This document shows, piece by piece, positions 16,462 to 24,607 of a stretch of DNA of 44,500 bases (positions are counted from its first letter, which is position 1; the number at the start of each line of letters is the position of its first letter). Made by a program: the position numbers and the translations under genes. This DNA comes from an uncultured Oscillospiraceae bacterium (lineage in GTDB: Bacteria > Bacillota > Clostridia > Oscillospirales > Acutalibacteraceae). Under the pieces are notes generated by a model, which was given only the letters and a program-made list of their open reading frames with translations, had not been told where the DNA came from and ran no database searches. The DNA is taken from NCBI GenBank assembly GCA_900543215.1, contig UQQR01000013.1:1-44500 (forward strand). The letters run 5' to 3'.

Positions 16462-17388
16462 TCATATATTCAATGTATCCAGATATTTGCAGGCGGCTGT
16501 TGCGGCAACCGCGCCGTCCGAAACCGCAGTGGTAAGCTGGCGGAGCTGTTTTGTACGGCAATCGCCTGCCGCAAAAACGCCCTCAGTCTTCGTTTTGCAG
16601 TTTTCTCCCGCTTCTATAAATCCGTATTTGTCAAGCTTTACAATATCTTTAAACGCTTCGTTCTGCGGAATCTGACCTATCGCCGTAAACAAGGCGGAGA
16701 TTTTTATTTCTTCCGTTTCCCCGGTTTCGGTGCTTTCGACCGTTACTGAAGAAAGCGAGCCTTCGCCGTTGAGCGAGGTTATTATGCGATTAAGCTTGTA
16801 AAAAACATTGCTTTTTTCCTTTAGCTTTCTTACCTCCGCGTCTGCCGCCCTGAAGCTTGCTCGCCTGTGAATAACGGTTACGCTTTTGCATAAATCCGAT
16901 AAAAACAGAGCGTCCTCCACTGCGGTGTTTCCTCCGCCGTAAACGGCGACATCTTTGTTTTTAAAAAACGCTCCGTCGCACACGGCGCAGTAGGATATGC
17001 CTTTACCCGTAAATCTTTCCTCGTTTTCAAGAGCGATTTTTCTGTGCTTCATTCCGGCGGCTATTATAACGGCAAGGCATTTATGCTCGCCTGAATCGGT
17101 TGTTACCGTTTTAAGCTTTCCGTCAATTTTTAACGAAAGCGCCGTTTCGAACGAGGTTTCGGCGCCTGCCGCAGCGGCTTGTGATAAAAGCCTGTCCGAA
17201 AAATCAAGTCCGCTTATGCTTTTAAAGCCGGGATAATTTTCAACCTCGGGCGAATAGGAAATCTGCCCCCCGAATGAAGTGTTTTCAAGCAAAAGCACCG
17301 TCTTTCCGGCTCTTGCGGAATAAATTGCCGCCGTGAGCCCTGCGGCTCCTCCGCCTATAATTATTATATCGTAAATTTTGTTTTCCAT
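16462..17388 (-). CDS. trxB: Thioredoxin reductase
   Basis: 308 residues on the minus strand; GGGAG lies upstream of ATG 17388. FAD-binding GGGAAGL at 12-18, the redox-active CAVC at 134-137, an NADPH-binding GGGNTAVEDA and the terminal FAD motif VFAAGDC are in the usual order, and the length is typical. It uses NADPH to reduce thioredoxin or a related protein in the cytoplasm. No thioredoxin gene is adjacent. It appears to be a single-gene unit. Some Clostridia carry ferredoxin-dependent relatives, which I cannot exclude from motifs alone. Confidence 0.92.
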   Translation of the reverse strand: MENKIYDIIIIGGGAAGLTAAIYSARAGKTVLLLENTSFGGQISYSPEVENYPGFKSISGLDFSDRLLSQAAAAGAETSFETALSLKIDGKLKTVTTDSGEHKCLAVIIAAGMKHRKIALENEERFTGKGISYCAVCDGAFFKNKDVAVYGGGNTAVEDALFLSDLCKSVTVIHRRASFRAADAEVRKLKEKSNVFYKLNRIITSLNGEGSLSSVTVESTETGETEEIKISALFTAIGQIPQNEAFKDIVKLDKYGFIEAGENCKTKTEGVFAAGDCRTKQLRQLTTAVSDGAVAATAACKYLDTLNI

Positions 17389-17471
17389 AGTATGTCATCT
17401 CCCGAAAATATAAGAGCTTGCGTTTCTCCGCCTGTATTTTATGCTTGTGTCAAATCGGGAACAAATTTAGT

Positions 17472-17635
17472 CCTTGGCTCCCTTTGATGAGGGAAATGTC
17501 ACGAAGTGACAAAGGGAGACTGCCGCCGTCAGCGGCTGGATTTTGCGAAGCAAAAAACTGAGGGAGAGAAAAACTACCCCTCCGTCAAAACTTCGTTTTG
17601 CCACCTCCCCTGACAAGTGGAGGCTCTTTTTTAAC
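17472..17635. repeat. Dispersed palindromic repeat (MITE/REP-like)
   Basis: A 160-base stretch made almost entirely of short hairpins: TCCCTTTG with CAAAGGGA, GTCAC with GTGAC, GCCG with CGGC, TTTTGC with GCAAAA, CAAAAC with GTTTTG, and CCTCC with GGAGG. The ends (GGCTCCC and GGAGGCT) are partly inverted. Such blocks recur through genomes of gut Clostridia. No gene lies in 17389-18011; the rest of this gap holds the hairpin at 17740 and the regulator's promoter. Confidence 0.6.
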
Positions 17636-17739
17636 AACTTGTCGCAGTCATTTCCACAAGTTGCAATTTCCGCATAACAACAAGCCTTTTATTAAATTTA
17701 ATATACCATTTTTCATCAAGATTTTCAAGTTATATATGC

Positions 17740-17780
17740 AAATAGAGTTATCCCAAAGCTACGAGATAACTCTATTTTTG
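17740..17780 (+). terminator. Orphan terminator-like hairpin
   Basis: A 13-base stem (AAATAGAGTTATC with GATAACTCTATTT) with a 12-base loop continues into TTTTTG. No plus-strand gene lies upstream within the gap after trxB, so it may end an unannotated small RNA or belong to the nearby repeat. Confidence 0.5.
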
Positions 17781-17942
17781 ATGGTAAGACAAAAATCATA
17801 CCGAAACATTGAAAATCATACAACGAGAAATACAGTTAAAAACTTTGTTTTTAAGCAGTAAAACCGCCAAAAGTATGACGGTTATTCCTGCCTTGCCTTT
17901 TGCACTAAACAGTTTTTGAGAGTTTATTCACAAAATACGATA

Positions 17943-17988
17943 TAGACTTTATTGCAAACATAAGTATAATTTAATTAGAAGCTTCTAA
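17943..17988 (+). promoter_or_regulatory. Promoter plus 14-base palindromic operator of the XRE regulator
   Basis: TAGACT and TATAAT (17965-17970) are 16 bases apart. Immediately after the -10 lies a perfect palindrome, TTAGAAGCTTCTAA (17975-17988), covering the expected transcription start. This is the typical position of an autorepressor operator for the XRE protein that starts at 18012. Confidence 0.55.
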
Positions 17989-18011
17989 ATGGAACAAAAA
18001 GGAGTGTTTTT

Positions 18012-18950
18012 ATGAATAATCTATTTTCTAATAACTTAAAGAAATTAAGATTACAAAAAAATCTTACTCAAGAGCAGGTTGCAGAAGTTTTAGGCGTTAG
18101 TACTCAAACAATTTCTCGATGGGAATGTAATACAACCTGTCCCGATATTATGTTACTACCGGGAATTGCACGACTTTATTGCGTGACAGTTGATGACTTA
18201 TTTAAAGAAAACTCATCGGCATATGAAAATTATGCTCAAAGGCTTGCCAGTGTTTACGAAATCACACATAAAGCCGAAGATTATTTAACTGCAGACATAG
18301 AATTTAATAAACTTAAGAAATCAGGTGATTATACACTTGAAGATTGTCGAATACACGGAGTAATTCATTCGTCAATGATGTGTTCTTGCAAACGGTTAGC
18401 AATTAAAAATTTCAACCATATCATCAACGAGTTTGAGAAAGAAAACAATATTTCACCTGAAAACAAAATTTATTGGAAAACACGATATCAAATAATACAT
18501 TACTATATTGAAATAGGACAATCCGAACAAATATGTCAAAGCCAAGAAAACAGATTAAAAAAATATCTCGATAATTATATGGAATGGACTGTTTTGATTT
18601 ATGCTTATTATTATGCCGGTAAATACAATGAGGCGTATGAATGCTTTATAAAAGCGAACAGCAAATTTTCTGATAAGTGGGAAATCTATGATATTGCAAG
18701 TTATGTTTGTAGAGCATTAAAAAGGTTTGATGCTGCAATAAAATACAGCGACCTATCATACAAACTTAATTCTGAATATCTTGATGCTGTATATTCAAAA
18801 GCTTTTTGCTTTGAAGAAATGGGCGATTATAAAAGTGCGTATGATACTTGGCTTTTCATCATTGAGTCATTAAAGAAAGATGGTTACCATATAGAATTAA
18901 AAAGAGAAGAAGAACGAGCACAAGCGTGTTTAGAAAAAATCAAACAGTAG
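18012..18950 (+). CDS. XRE-family regulator with TPR-like C-terminal domain
   Basis: 312 residues; AAAGGAG precedes ATG 18012. Residues 6-60 form a Cro/CI helix-turn-helix (LRLQKNLTQEQVAEVLGVS then TISRWE). The rest is helical with repeats rich in Tyr, Ala and Glu (YAGKYNEAYECF, ALKRFDAAIKYSDLSYKL, EEMGDYKSAYDTW), consistent with tetratricopeptide repeats. Proteins of this shape include peptide-responsive regulators, but no signal peptide gene is visible next to it. The gene is AT-rich relative to its neighbours, which suggests transfer. It has its own terminator. Confidence 0.8.
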   Translation: MNNLFSNNLKKLRLQKNLTQEQVAEVLGVSTQTISRWECNTTCPDIMLLPGIARLYCVTVDDLFKENSSAYENYAQRLASVYEITHKAEDYLTADIEFNKLKKSGDYTLEDCRIHGVIHSSMMCSCKRLAIKNFNHIINEFEKENNISPENKIYWKTRYQIIHYYIEIGQSEQICQSQENRLKKYLDNYMEWTVLIYAYYYAGKYNEAYECFIKANSKFSDKWEIYDIASYVCRALKRFDAAIKYSDLSYKLNSEYLDAVYSKAFCFEEMGDYKSAYDTWLFIIESLKKDGYHIELKREEERAQACLEKIKQ

Positions 18951-18955
18951 CGACA

Positions 18956-18980
18956 AAAGCAGGGCTTAGTTCCCTGCTTT
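18956..18980 (+). terminator. Terminator of the XRE regulator gene
   Basis: AAAGCAGGG pairs with CCCTGCTTT around a seven-base loop, directly after the stop codon. Confidence 0.7.
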
Positions 18981-19060
18981 CATTTTGTCCCTATTGTAGC
19001 ACAACCATACCACAAAATTCGCGGCGTTGCAACAAAATCGGATTTTAAAGCAGTTTGCAC

Positions 19061-19089
19061 TTGATTATCTTTTCACAATGTCTTATAAT
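19061..19089 (+). promoter_or_regulatory. Promoter of the hydrogenase operon
   Basis: TTGATT (19061-19066) and TATAAT (19084-19089) are 17 bases apart and 26 bases before the first gene. No other promoter is obvious before the terminator at 24469, so the five genes probably share a transcript. Confidence 0.65.
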
Positions 19090-19114
19090 ATATACTGTAT
19101 AGGGGGGACCGCAG

Positions 19115-19849
19115 ATGAATCTTGATAAAATAATCGCGGTTCGCACCGGTAAAACGGTGTATAAGGATTCCGACCGTGTTATTAAGGTATTCGACAGCGA
19201 CTATTCCAAAACCGATATTTTGAACGAGGCTTTAAATCAAGCTCGTGCCGAGGAGGCGGGGCTCAGTGTTCCGAAGCTCTACGGGGCTGAAAAGGAAGAC
19301 GGTAAATGGGCGATATTAAGCGAATATATAAGCGGAAAAACCGTGGCTGAAATAATTGCGGAAAATCCCGAAAAGGTTGATGAGATAATTAAAAGATTTG
19401 CCGAAATTCAGATTGGATTACAAAAAAACGGCTCTTTGCCTTTTGCGAGACTAAAGGATAAGGTTGAGCGCAGAATAGGGCTTGCGGATGTTGATGACAA
19501 AACAAGAGCAAGGCTTCTTAAAATGCTCTCGGATTTTCCCGAGGGGCACTGTCTTTGCCACTGCGATTTCAGTCCTACAAATGTTATTATAGATAAAAGC
19601 GGCATTCCTGTCGTGATTGATTGGTCGCACGCTGCAATAGGCGCCGCCGAAGCAGACGCGGCGTCGGCTTATCTCAGATATTTATTTATTGATAAAACAA
19701 CAGCCGAAAAGTATCTTAGTTTTTACTGTGAATGTGCAGGAAAAAGCAAGGAAAGTATAATAAAGCTCATACCGATTATGGCGGCGGCAAAGTCCGTAAG
19801 TCGGTATGCTTCTGAACGCAGTTTTCTGCTCGGATTAGCAGTTATATAA
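19115..19849 (+). CDS. Aminoglycoside phosphotransferase/choline kinase-fold protein
   Basis: 244 residues; GGGGGGA precedes ATG 19115. The kinase-fold catalytic region is clear: CHCDFSPTNVIID (catalytic Asp and Asn) followed by VVIDWSHAA, where Asp coordinates metal. Upstream are a beta-strand-rich ATP-binding lobe with a Lys in DRVIKVFDS and a hinge (AILSEYISG). The family phosphorylates small molecules such as aminoglycosides, choline or sugars; the substrate cannot be told here and resistance should not be assumed. It ends 21 bases before the small [2Fe-2S]-type protein, so it appears to be the first gene of the hydrogenase operon, an unusual partner. Confidence 0.8.
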   Translation: MNLDKIIAVRTGKTVYKDSDRVIKVFDSDYSKTDILNEALNQARAEEAGLSVPKLYGAEKEDGKWAILSEYISGKTVAEIIAENPEKVDEIIKRFAEIQIGLQKNGSLPFARLKDKVERRIGLADVDDKTRARLLKMLSDFPEGHCLCHCDFSPTNVIIDKSGIPVVIDWSHAAIGAAEADAASAYLRYLFIDKTTAEKYLSFYCECAGKSKESIIKLIPIMAAAKSVSRYASERSFLLGLAVI

Positions 19850-19870
19850 TATTTTAACGGAGGAAAAAAT

Positions 19871-20113
19871 ATGAAGGTAACGGTATGTATCGGAAGCTCT
19901 TGCCATCTTAAGGGCTCAAGACAGGTGGTTGAGGCCTTGCAGGGGCTTATAGCCGACAACGATTTAAAAAACAGCGTTGAGCTCGGCGGAACCTTCTGTA
20001 TGGGCAACTGCCAGCAGGGGGTATGTGTAACGGTAGACGGCGAGCTTTATTCCGTATCGCCCGAAACAGTGGGTGAATTTTTCGAAAGTAATGTTCTAAG
20101 TAAACTGAAATAA
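19871..20113 (+). CDS. Small thioredoxin-like [2Fe-2S] protein (NuoE/HymA C-terminal type)
   Basis: 80 residues; CGGAGG upstream of ATG. The Cys pattern CIGSSCHLKG, then FCMGNCQQGVC, is that of the thioredoxin-like [2Fe-2S] fold found in NuoE and in hydrogenase-associated HymA-like subunits. Only this domain is present, so it is a minimal version. It probably passes electrons to or from the sensory hydrogenase encoded 24 bases downstream (inference from neighbourhood). Confidence 0.8.
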   Translation: MKVTVCIGSSCHLKGSRQVVEALQGLIADNDLKNSVELGGTFCMGNCQQGVCVTVDGELYSVSPETVGEFFESNVLSKLK

Positions 20114-20137
20114 CCTTTATTAAGGATTGTATTTATT

Positions 20138-21817
20138 ATGTCAGAGTTTTTAAAGCTAAAAAAATCCAACTGTAAAAACTGTTATAAATGCATCAGACAC
20201 TGTCCTGTCAAATCCATCCGTTTTTCGGGCAATCAGGCGCATATAGTCGGTAACGAATGTATACTGTGCGGTCAGTGCTTTGTTGTCTGTCCGCAGGACG
20301 CCAAGGAAATTGCGGGTGAGACCGAAAAGGTGCAGGTGCTTATTAATTCGGGTGCGCCTGTCATTGCAAGCGTTGCGCCGTCCTTTATAGCAAATTACGA
20401 CGGCGTGGGATTTTCGGCTCTCAAAGCGGCTCTTAAAAAGCTCGGCTTTACCGATGCGGAGGAAACAGCGGTCGGCGCTACAATAGTAAAACGGGAATAT
20501 GAAAGACTGCTTAAGGAAGAACACAGAAAAATTCTCATTTCGTCCTGCTGTCATTCGGTCAATCTTCTTATACAGAAGTATTATCCGTCATGTCTGCCTT
20601 ACCTTGCCGATGTTTTGTCTCCCATGCAGGCGCATTGCGAGGATATAAAGAGAAGAATTCCCGAAGCCAAAACAGTGTTTATCGGTCCCTGCGTTGCTAA
20701 AAAGGACGAGGCAGATTATTATACAGGTATTACCGATGCGGCGCTCACCTTTGAGGAACTAACGGAATGGTTTGAGTCTGCCGGAATTGAGCCTGAAAAG
20801 GAGCTTGACAAAAGCGACGAAAGTCTTGCGAGATTTTTCCCGACCACAGGCGGTATTCTTAAAACCATGCAGAAAAATATGCTTCCCGATTATACCTACA
20901 TAGCAATCGACGGCGTTGAGAACTGCATGGCGGCACTTCACGACATAGAGGAGGGCAGTATAGAAAACTGCTTTATAGAAATGTCGGCATGCACGGGCAG
21001 CTGTATCGGCGGGCCGGTAATGGAAAAATATCACAGTATGCCGGTAAGAGATTATGCGGCGGTTGCGGGCTATGCCGGAAAGAAGGACTTTGCGGTAGAT
21101 CAGCCGAACGAGCTTACGCTCCGTAAAACACTTGAGTTTATAGGAAGAAAGCTGCCCTATCCGTCGGAAAGCGAGATAAGAGAAACGCTTAAGCGTATGG
21201 GCAAGCCAAAAAAAGAGGACGAGCTTAACTGCGGCTCCTGCGGATATAATACCTGCCGTGAAAAGGCGGTTGCGATAATACAGGGCAAAGCGGAGGTCTC
21301 AATGTGTCTGCCGTTTCTTAAGGAAAGGGCGGAAAACTTTTCCGATAACATCATTAACAACACGCCTAACGGCATTGTTGTGCTTAACGATAAGTACGAG
21401 GTACAGCAGATAAACCGCGCGGCGCTTAAATTAATGAATATTCCGAGAGAGTCGGATGTTATGGGCGAGCCTATAATAAGAATTCTCGATCCGAAACCGT
21501 TTATGGATGTTCAGCGCACGGGAAAGGCTATAAGGGATAACAAGATATATCTTGCCGAATACGACCGATATGTTGAGCAGACGATAGTGCTTGACAAGGA
21601 GTACAAGGCGCTTATATGCATTATGCGTGATGTTTCCGATGAGGAAATTCAGCGCCAGCGCAAGGAAGAACTCAGCCGTCAGACGGTTGAAACAGCCGAC
21701 AAGGTCGTTGACAAACAGATGCGCATAGTTCAGGAAATAGCCTCACTCTTGGGCGAGACCGCCGCCGAAACCAAAATAGCGCTTACAAAGCTTAAGGAGT
21801 CGATAAACGATGAATAA
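20138..21817 (+). CDS. hydS: Sensory-type (group C-like) [FeFe]-hydrogenase with PAS domain
   Basis: 559 residues. In order: an N-terminal 2x[4Fe-4S] ferredoxin (CKNCYKCIRHCP at 12-23, CILCGQCFVVCP at 41-52); the H-cluster domain with ISSCCHS (134-140), GPCVAKKDE (183-191) and EMSACTGSC (281-289); an extra cluster motif NCGSCGYNTC (364-373); a PAS domain at about 403-505; and a coiled-coil tail. The first H-cluster loop has SSCCHS rather than the TSCCP of catalytic enzymes. This architecture is that of [FeFe]-hydrogenases proposed to sense H2 and signal through PAS. The phosphatase gene overlaps its last 8 bases, as in other such loci. Confidence 0.88.
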   Translation: MSEFLKLKKSNCKNCYKCIRHCPVKSIRFSGNQAHIVGNECILCGQCFVVCPQDAKEIAGETEKVQVLINSGAPVIASVAPSFIANYDGVGFSALKAALKKLGFTDAEETAVGATIVKREYERLLKEEHRKILISSCCHSVNLLIQKYYPSCLPYLADVLSPMQAHCEDIKRRIPEAKTVFIGPCVAKKDEADYYTGITDAALTFEELTEWFESAGIEPEKELDKSDESLARFFPTTGGILKTMQKNMLPDYTYIAIDGVENCMAALHDIEEGSIENCFIEMSACTGSCIGGPVMEKYHSMPVRDYAAVAGYAGKKDFAVDQPNELTLRKTLEFIGRKLPYPSESEIRETLKRMGKPKKEDELNCGSCGYNTCREKAVAIIQGKAEVSMCLPFLKERAENFSDNIINNTPNGIVVLNDKYEVQQINRAALKLMNIPRESDVMGEPIIRILDPKPFMDVQRTGKAIRDNKIYLAEYDRYVEQTIVLDKEYKALICIMRDVSDEEIQRQRKEELSRQTVETADKVVDKQMRIVQEIASLLGETAAETKIALTKLKESINDE

Positions 21818-22982
21818 GCTTTGCGCGGATATAGGATACAGAAGTATTTTTCACGACGGCGAGGAGCTTTGCGGCGATCATGTCGATGTAATAGAGCAGG
21901 AGGACGGCTCTACCGTTGTTGTTTTGGCGGACGGGCTCGGCAGCGGAGTAAAGGCAAGCATACTGTCTACTCTTACCTCAAAGATAATATCAACAATGAT
22001 TGCCGCGGGACTGTCGCTTGAGGACTGCGTGCAAACAATAGCCGCAACACTGCCTGTTTGCTCCGAAAGGCATGTGGCGTATTCAACCTTTACCATTATG
22101 CGTATTGTGGACAGCAACGAAGCGGAGCTTATTCAGTACGATAATCCGTCGGTTATACTTTTGCGTGACGGCGAGGAATACGATTACCCGAAAACCGAGC
22201 TTAATATAGAAGGAAAGAAAATTTTTCAGACCCGAATAAGGCTTTGCGAAAACGATGTTTTTGTTCTGATGAGTGACGGCTGTCCCCATGCCGGAATAGG
22301 GACTGAATATAATTTCGGTTGGCAGAGAGAGGATATTGCCGAGTTTATGAAGACCTTTTATTCAGTAGGTTACACGGCAAAAACCCTTTCGACCATACTG
22401 ATAGACGAGTGCAACCGTCTTTACGGCGGCAAGCCCGGCGATGACGCCACCGCCTGCGTTGTAAGAATACGCAAGCGTGAGCCTATGAATTTGCTTTTCG
22501 GTCCTCCCTCTAACAGGGATGACTGCGATAAGATGATGTCGCTTTTCTTCTCTAAAGAAGGAAAGCACATAATATGCGGAGGCACTACCTCCACGATTGC
22601 CGCAAGGTATCTCGGCAAGCCTTTAAAGCCGAAGCTTGAATTTATAGATAAGGATGTTCCGCCTATTGCTGAAATTGAGGGCGTTGACCTTGTCACAGAA
22701 GGCGTCATAACCATAAACAAGGTGCTTTCGTACGCTAAGGATTATCTTAACGACAACGAATCCTATTCGCAGTGGGGTGTGAAAAGAGACGGCGCTTCAC
22801 TTATATGCCGTCTGCTTTTTGAGGAAGCAACCGATATAAACTTTTTCGTGGGCAGGGCGATAAATCCCGCTCATCAGAATCCGGATCTTCCGATTAATTT
22901 TAATATTAAAATGCAGCTTGTTACCGAGCTGTCCGATTGTTTGAGAAAAATGGGCAAACGGATAAAGGTCAGCTACTTTTAA
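21810..22982 (+). CDS. SpoIIE-like PP2C Ser/Thr phosphatase
   Basis: 390 residues, overlapping the sensory hydrogenase gene by 8 bases. PP2C/SpoIIE landmarks are visible: VVVLADGLGSGVKAS (metal-binding Asp), FVLMSDGCPHAG and GKPGDDATACVVR. A C-terminal region of about 170 residues (from LLFGPPSNRD) has no motif I recognise. Phosphatases of this family act on anti-sigma or antagonist proteins. The close coupling with the PAS hydrogenase suggests that the hydrogenase's signal controls dephosphorylation of a protein partner, with no kinase or anti-sigma gene visible in this window. Confidence 0.88.
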   Translation: MNKLCADIGYRSIFHDGEELCGDHVDVIEQEDGSTVVVLADGLGSGVKASILSTLTSKIISTMIAAGLSLEDCVQTIAATLPVCSERHVAYSTFTIMRIVDSNEAELIQYDNPSVILLRDGEEYDYPKTELNIEGKKIFQTRIRLCENDVFVLMSDGCPHAGIGTEYNFGWQREDIAEFMKTFYSVGYTAKTLSTILIDECNRLYGGKPGDDATACVVRIRKREPMNLLFGPPSNRDDCDKMMSLFFSKEGKHIICGGTTSTIAARYLGKPLKPKLEFIDKDVPPIAEIEGVDLVTEGVITINKVLSYAKDYLNDNESYSQWGVKRDGASLICRLLFEEATDINFFVGRAINPAHQNPDLPINFNIKMQLVTELSDCLRKMGKRIKVSYF

Positions 22983-23033
22983 TTTATATATTATTTCGCC
23001 GCAGGGGAATAAGCGGCAGTAAGGAGCAAAGTT

Positions 23034-24458
23034 TTGAGAAAATTCGATACCAAGGTACAGCATTTGAAATATAAGGTTCTCCGTGAGGTGGCACGGGAAG
23101 CCTGGAACGGAACTCTTACCGAGAATATGATTGATATTCCGAAAAGAATAGTTCCCGGAAATGAGCCCACAATGCGCTGCTGTGTTTATAAGGAGCGGGC
23201 TATTTTAGGCGAACGTATTAAAATCGCAATGGGCGGCGACAAGGAAAACCCGAATGTTATCGAGGTTATAGAAATAGCCTGCGACGAGTGTCCTATGGGC
23301 GGCTACGATGTTACCGAAGCCTGCCGAGGATGTCTTGCCCACCGCTGTGAAGATGTTTGCAGAAGAGGAGCTATTTCCTTTGATGATCAGCAGAAAGCGC
23401 ACATTGATAAAACGAAGTGCGTAGAATGCGGACAGTGCGCTAAGGTTTGCCCGTACAGCGCTATACTTAATTTTAAGCGTCCGTGTATGATAGCCTGTAA
23501 GGTAAACGCCATTTCGATGACCGAAACCAAGGCGGCTTGCATAGACAACAACAAGTGCATCTCCTGCGGAGCGTGCGTTTATCAGTGCCCGTTCGGCGCA
23601 ATTACCGATAAATCATTTATACTTGACGCCGTTGAAATGCTAAAAAATAACAGCGAGCACAAGGTTTACGCGGTTGTTGCTCCCTCAATTTCAAGCCAGT
23701 TTACATACGCAAAGCTCGGACAGGTAGTATCGGGTATAAAGGCGCTCGGTTTCCATACGGTAGTTGAAGCGGCTCTCGGTGCGGATATGGTAGCCTACGC
23801 CGAGTCAAAAGAGCTTGCCGAAAAAGGCTTCCTTACAAGCTCATGCTGCCCGGCTTTTGTAAGCTATATCAAGAGCCAGTTCCCCGAGCTTGAGGAATTT
23901 GTTTCGCACAACCTTTCTCCTGCGGCTACCATTTCAAAATATATAAAAGAGCAGGACCCCGACGCCAAGATTGTATTTATAGGGCCCTGCACGGCTAAGA
24001 AAATGGAGTTCCAGAAGGAAGAGGTAAGACCGTACATAGATTGTGTTATCACCTTTGAGGAATTACAGGCTTTGTTTGACAGCCGTGATCTTGAAATTAC
24101 CGAAATGGAGGAGGGCGTGCTTGACAATGCTTCCTACTTCGGAAGAATATTCGCACGCTGCGGCGGACTTTCGGACGCTGTCGCCGAGGCATTAAAGGAG
24201 CAGGGCATAACCGACTTTGAGCTTAAGGGAGTTTCCTGCGACGGTATCGAGCAGTGCAAGGTTGCCTTGCTTAAAGCAAAGCGCAAGCTGTCTGACGCTA
24301 ACTTTATTGAGGGTATGGCGTGTGTCGGCGGCTGTATAGGCGGTGCCGGATGTCTTACTCACGGCGAGAAGAATAAGCTTCAGGTTGATAAATACGGTAT
24401 GGAGGCGCACGAAAAGACCATAACCGACGCAATCAGCCAACTTGGAAAAGTAAAATAA
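23034..24458 (+). CDS. Group B-like monomeric [FeFe]-hydrogenase
   Basis: 474 residues; TTG 23034 with TAAGGAG upstream. The N-terminal part carries several cysteine clusters (CDECPMGGYDVTEACRGC, CVECGQCAKVCP at 129-140, CISCGACVYQCP at 175-186). The H-cluster motifs are complete: TSSCCPAFV (268-276), IGPCTAKKMEF (317-327) and EGMACVGGCIGG (426-437). The arrangement matches the ferredoxin-type group B enzymes of Clostridia, which interconvert protons and H2 with ferredoxin. It is the last gene of the operon and is followed by a strong terminator. The sensory hydrogenase upstream may set its level or activity (inference). Confidence 0.88.
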   Translation: MRKFDTKVQHLKYKVLREVAREAWNGTLTENMIDIPKRIVPGNEPTMRCCVYKERAILGERIKIAMGGDKENPNVIEVIEIACDECPMGGYDVTEACRGCLAHRCEDVCRRGAISFDDQQKAHIDKTKCVECGQCAKVCPYSAILNFKRPCMIACKVNAISMTETKAACIDNNKCISCGACVYQCPFGAITDKSFILDAVEMLKNNSEHKVYAVVAPSISSQFTYAKLGQVVSGIKALGFHTVVEAALGADMVAYAESKELAEKGFLTSSCCPAFVSYIKSQFPELEEFVSHNLSPAATISKYIKEQDPDAKIVFIGPCTAKKMEFQKEEVRPYIDCVITFEELQALFDSRDLEITEMEEGVLDNASYFGRIFARCGGLSDAVAEALKEQGITDFELKGVSCDGIEQCKVALLKAKRKLSDANFIEGMACVGGCIGGAGCLTHGEKNKLQVDKYGMEAHEKTITDAISQLGKVK

Positions 24459-24468
24459 TTTTATTTGT

Positions 24469-24499
24469 ACCGACCGCAGTTTTTCCGCGGTCGGTTTTT
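24469..24499 (+). terminator. Terminator of the hydrogenase operon
   Basis: ACCGACCGC pairs with GCGGTCGGT around a nine-base loop, followed by TTTT. Confidence 0.85.
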
Positions 24500-24547
24500 C
24501 GTGTCGCAAAATTAACAAAATGGTTATAAATATCGTATTCGCCGTGC

Positions 24548-24576
24548 TTGAAAAAAGCGCACTTATATAGTATAAT
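24548..24576 (+). promoter_or_regulatory. Promoter of the miaB-mutSL block
   Basis: TTGAAA (24548-24553) and a perfect TATAAT (24571-24576) are 17 bases apart, about 30 bases before the miaB start. Confidence 0.7.
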
Positions 24577-24607
24577 AAATTGATTAGTGTATAAAGGAGC
24601 AGTATGA

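Noticed and set aside
17598..17861. 87-codon open frame after the palindromic repeat
   Set aside because: It starts inside the repeat, has no ribosome site, and crosses a terminator-like hairpin.
19115..19849. Antibiotic resistance gene
   Set aside because: The fold is shared with kinases of choline and other metabolites; the operon context is hydrogenase genes, and nothing points to an antibiotic substrate.
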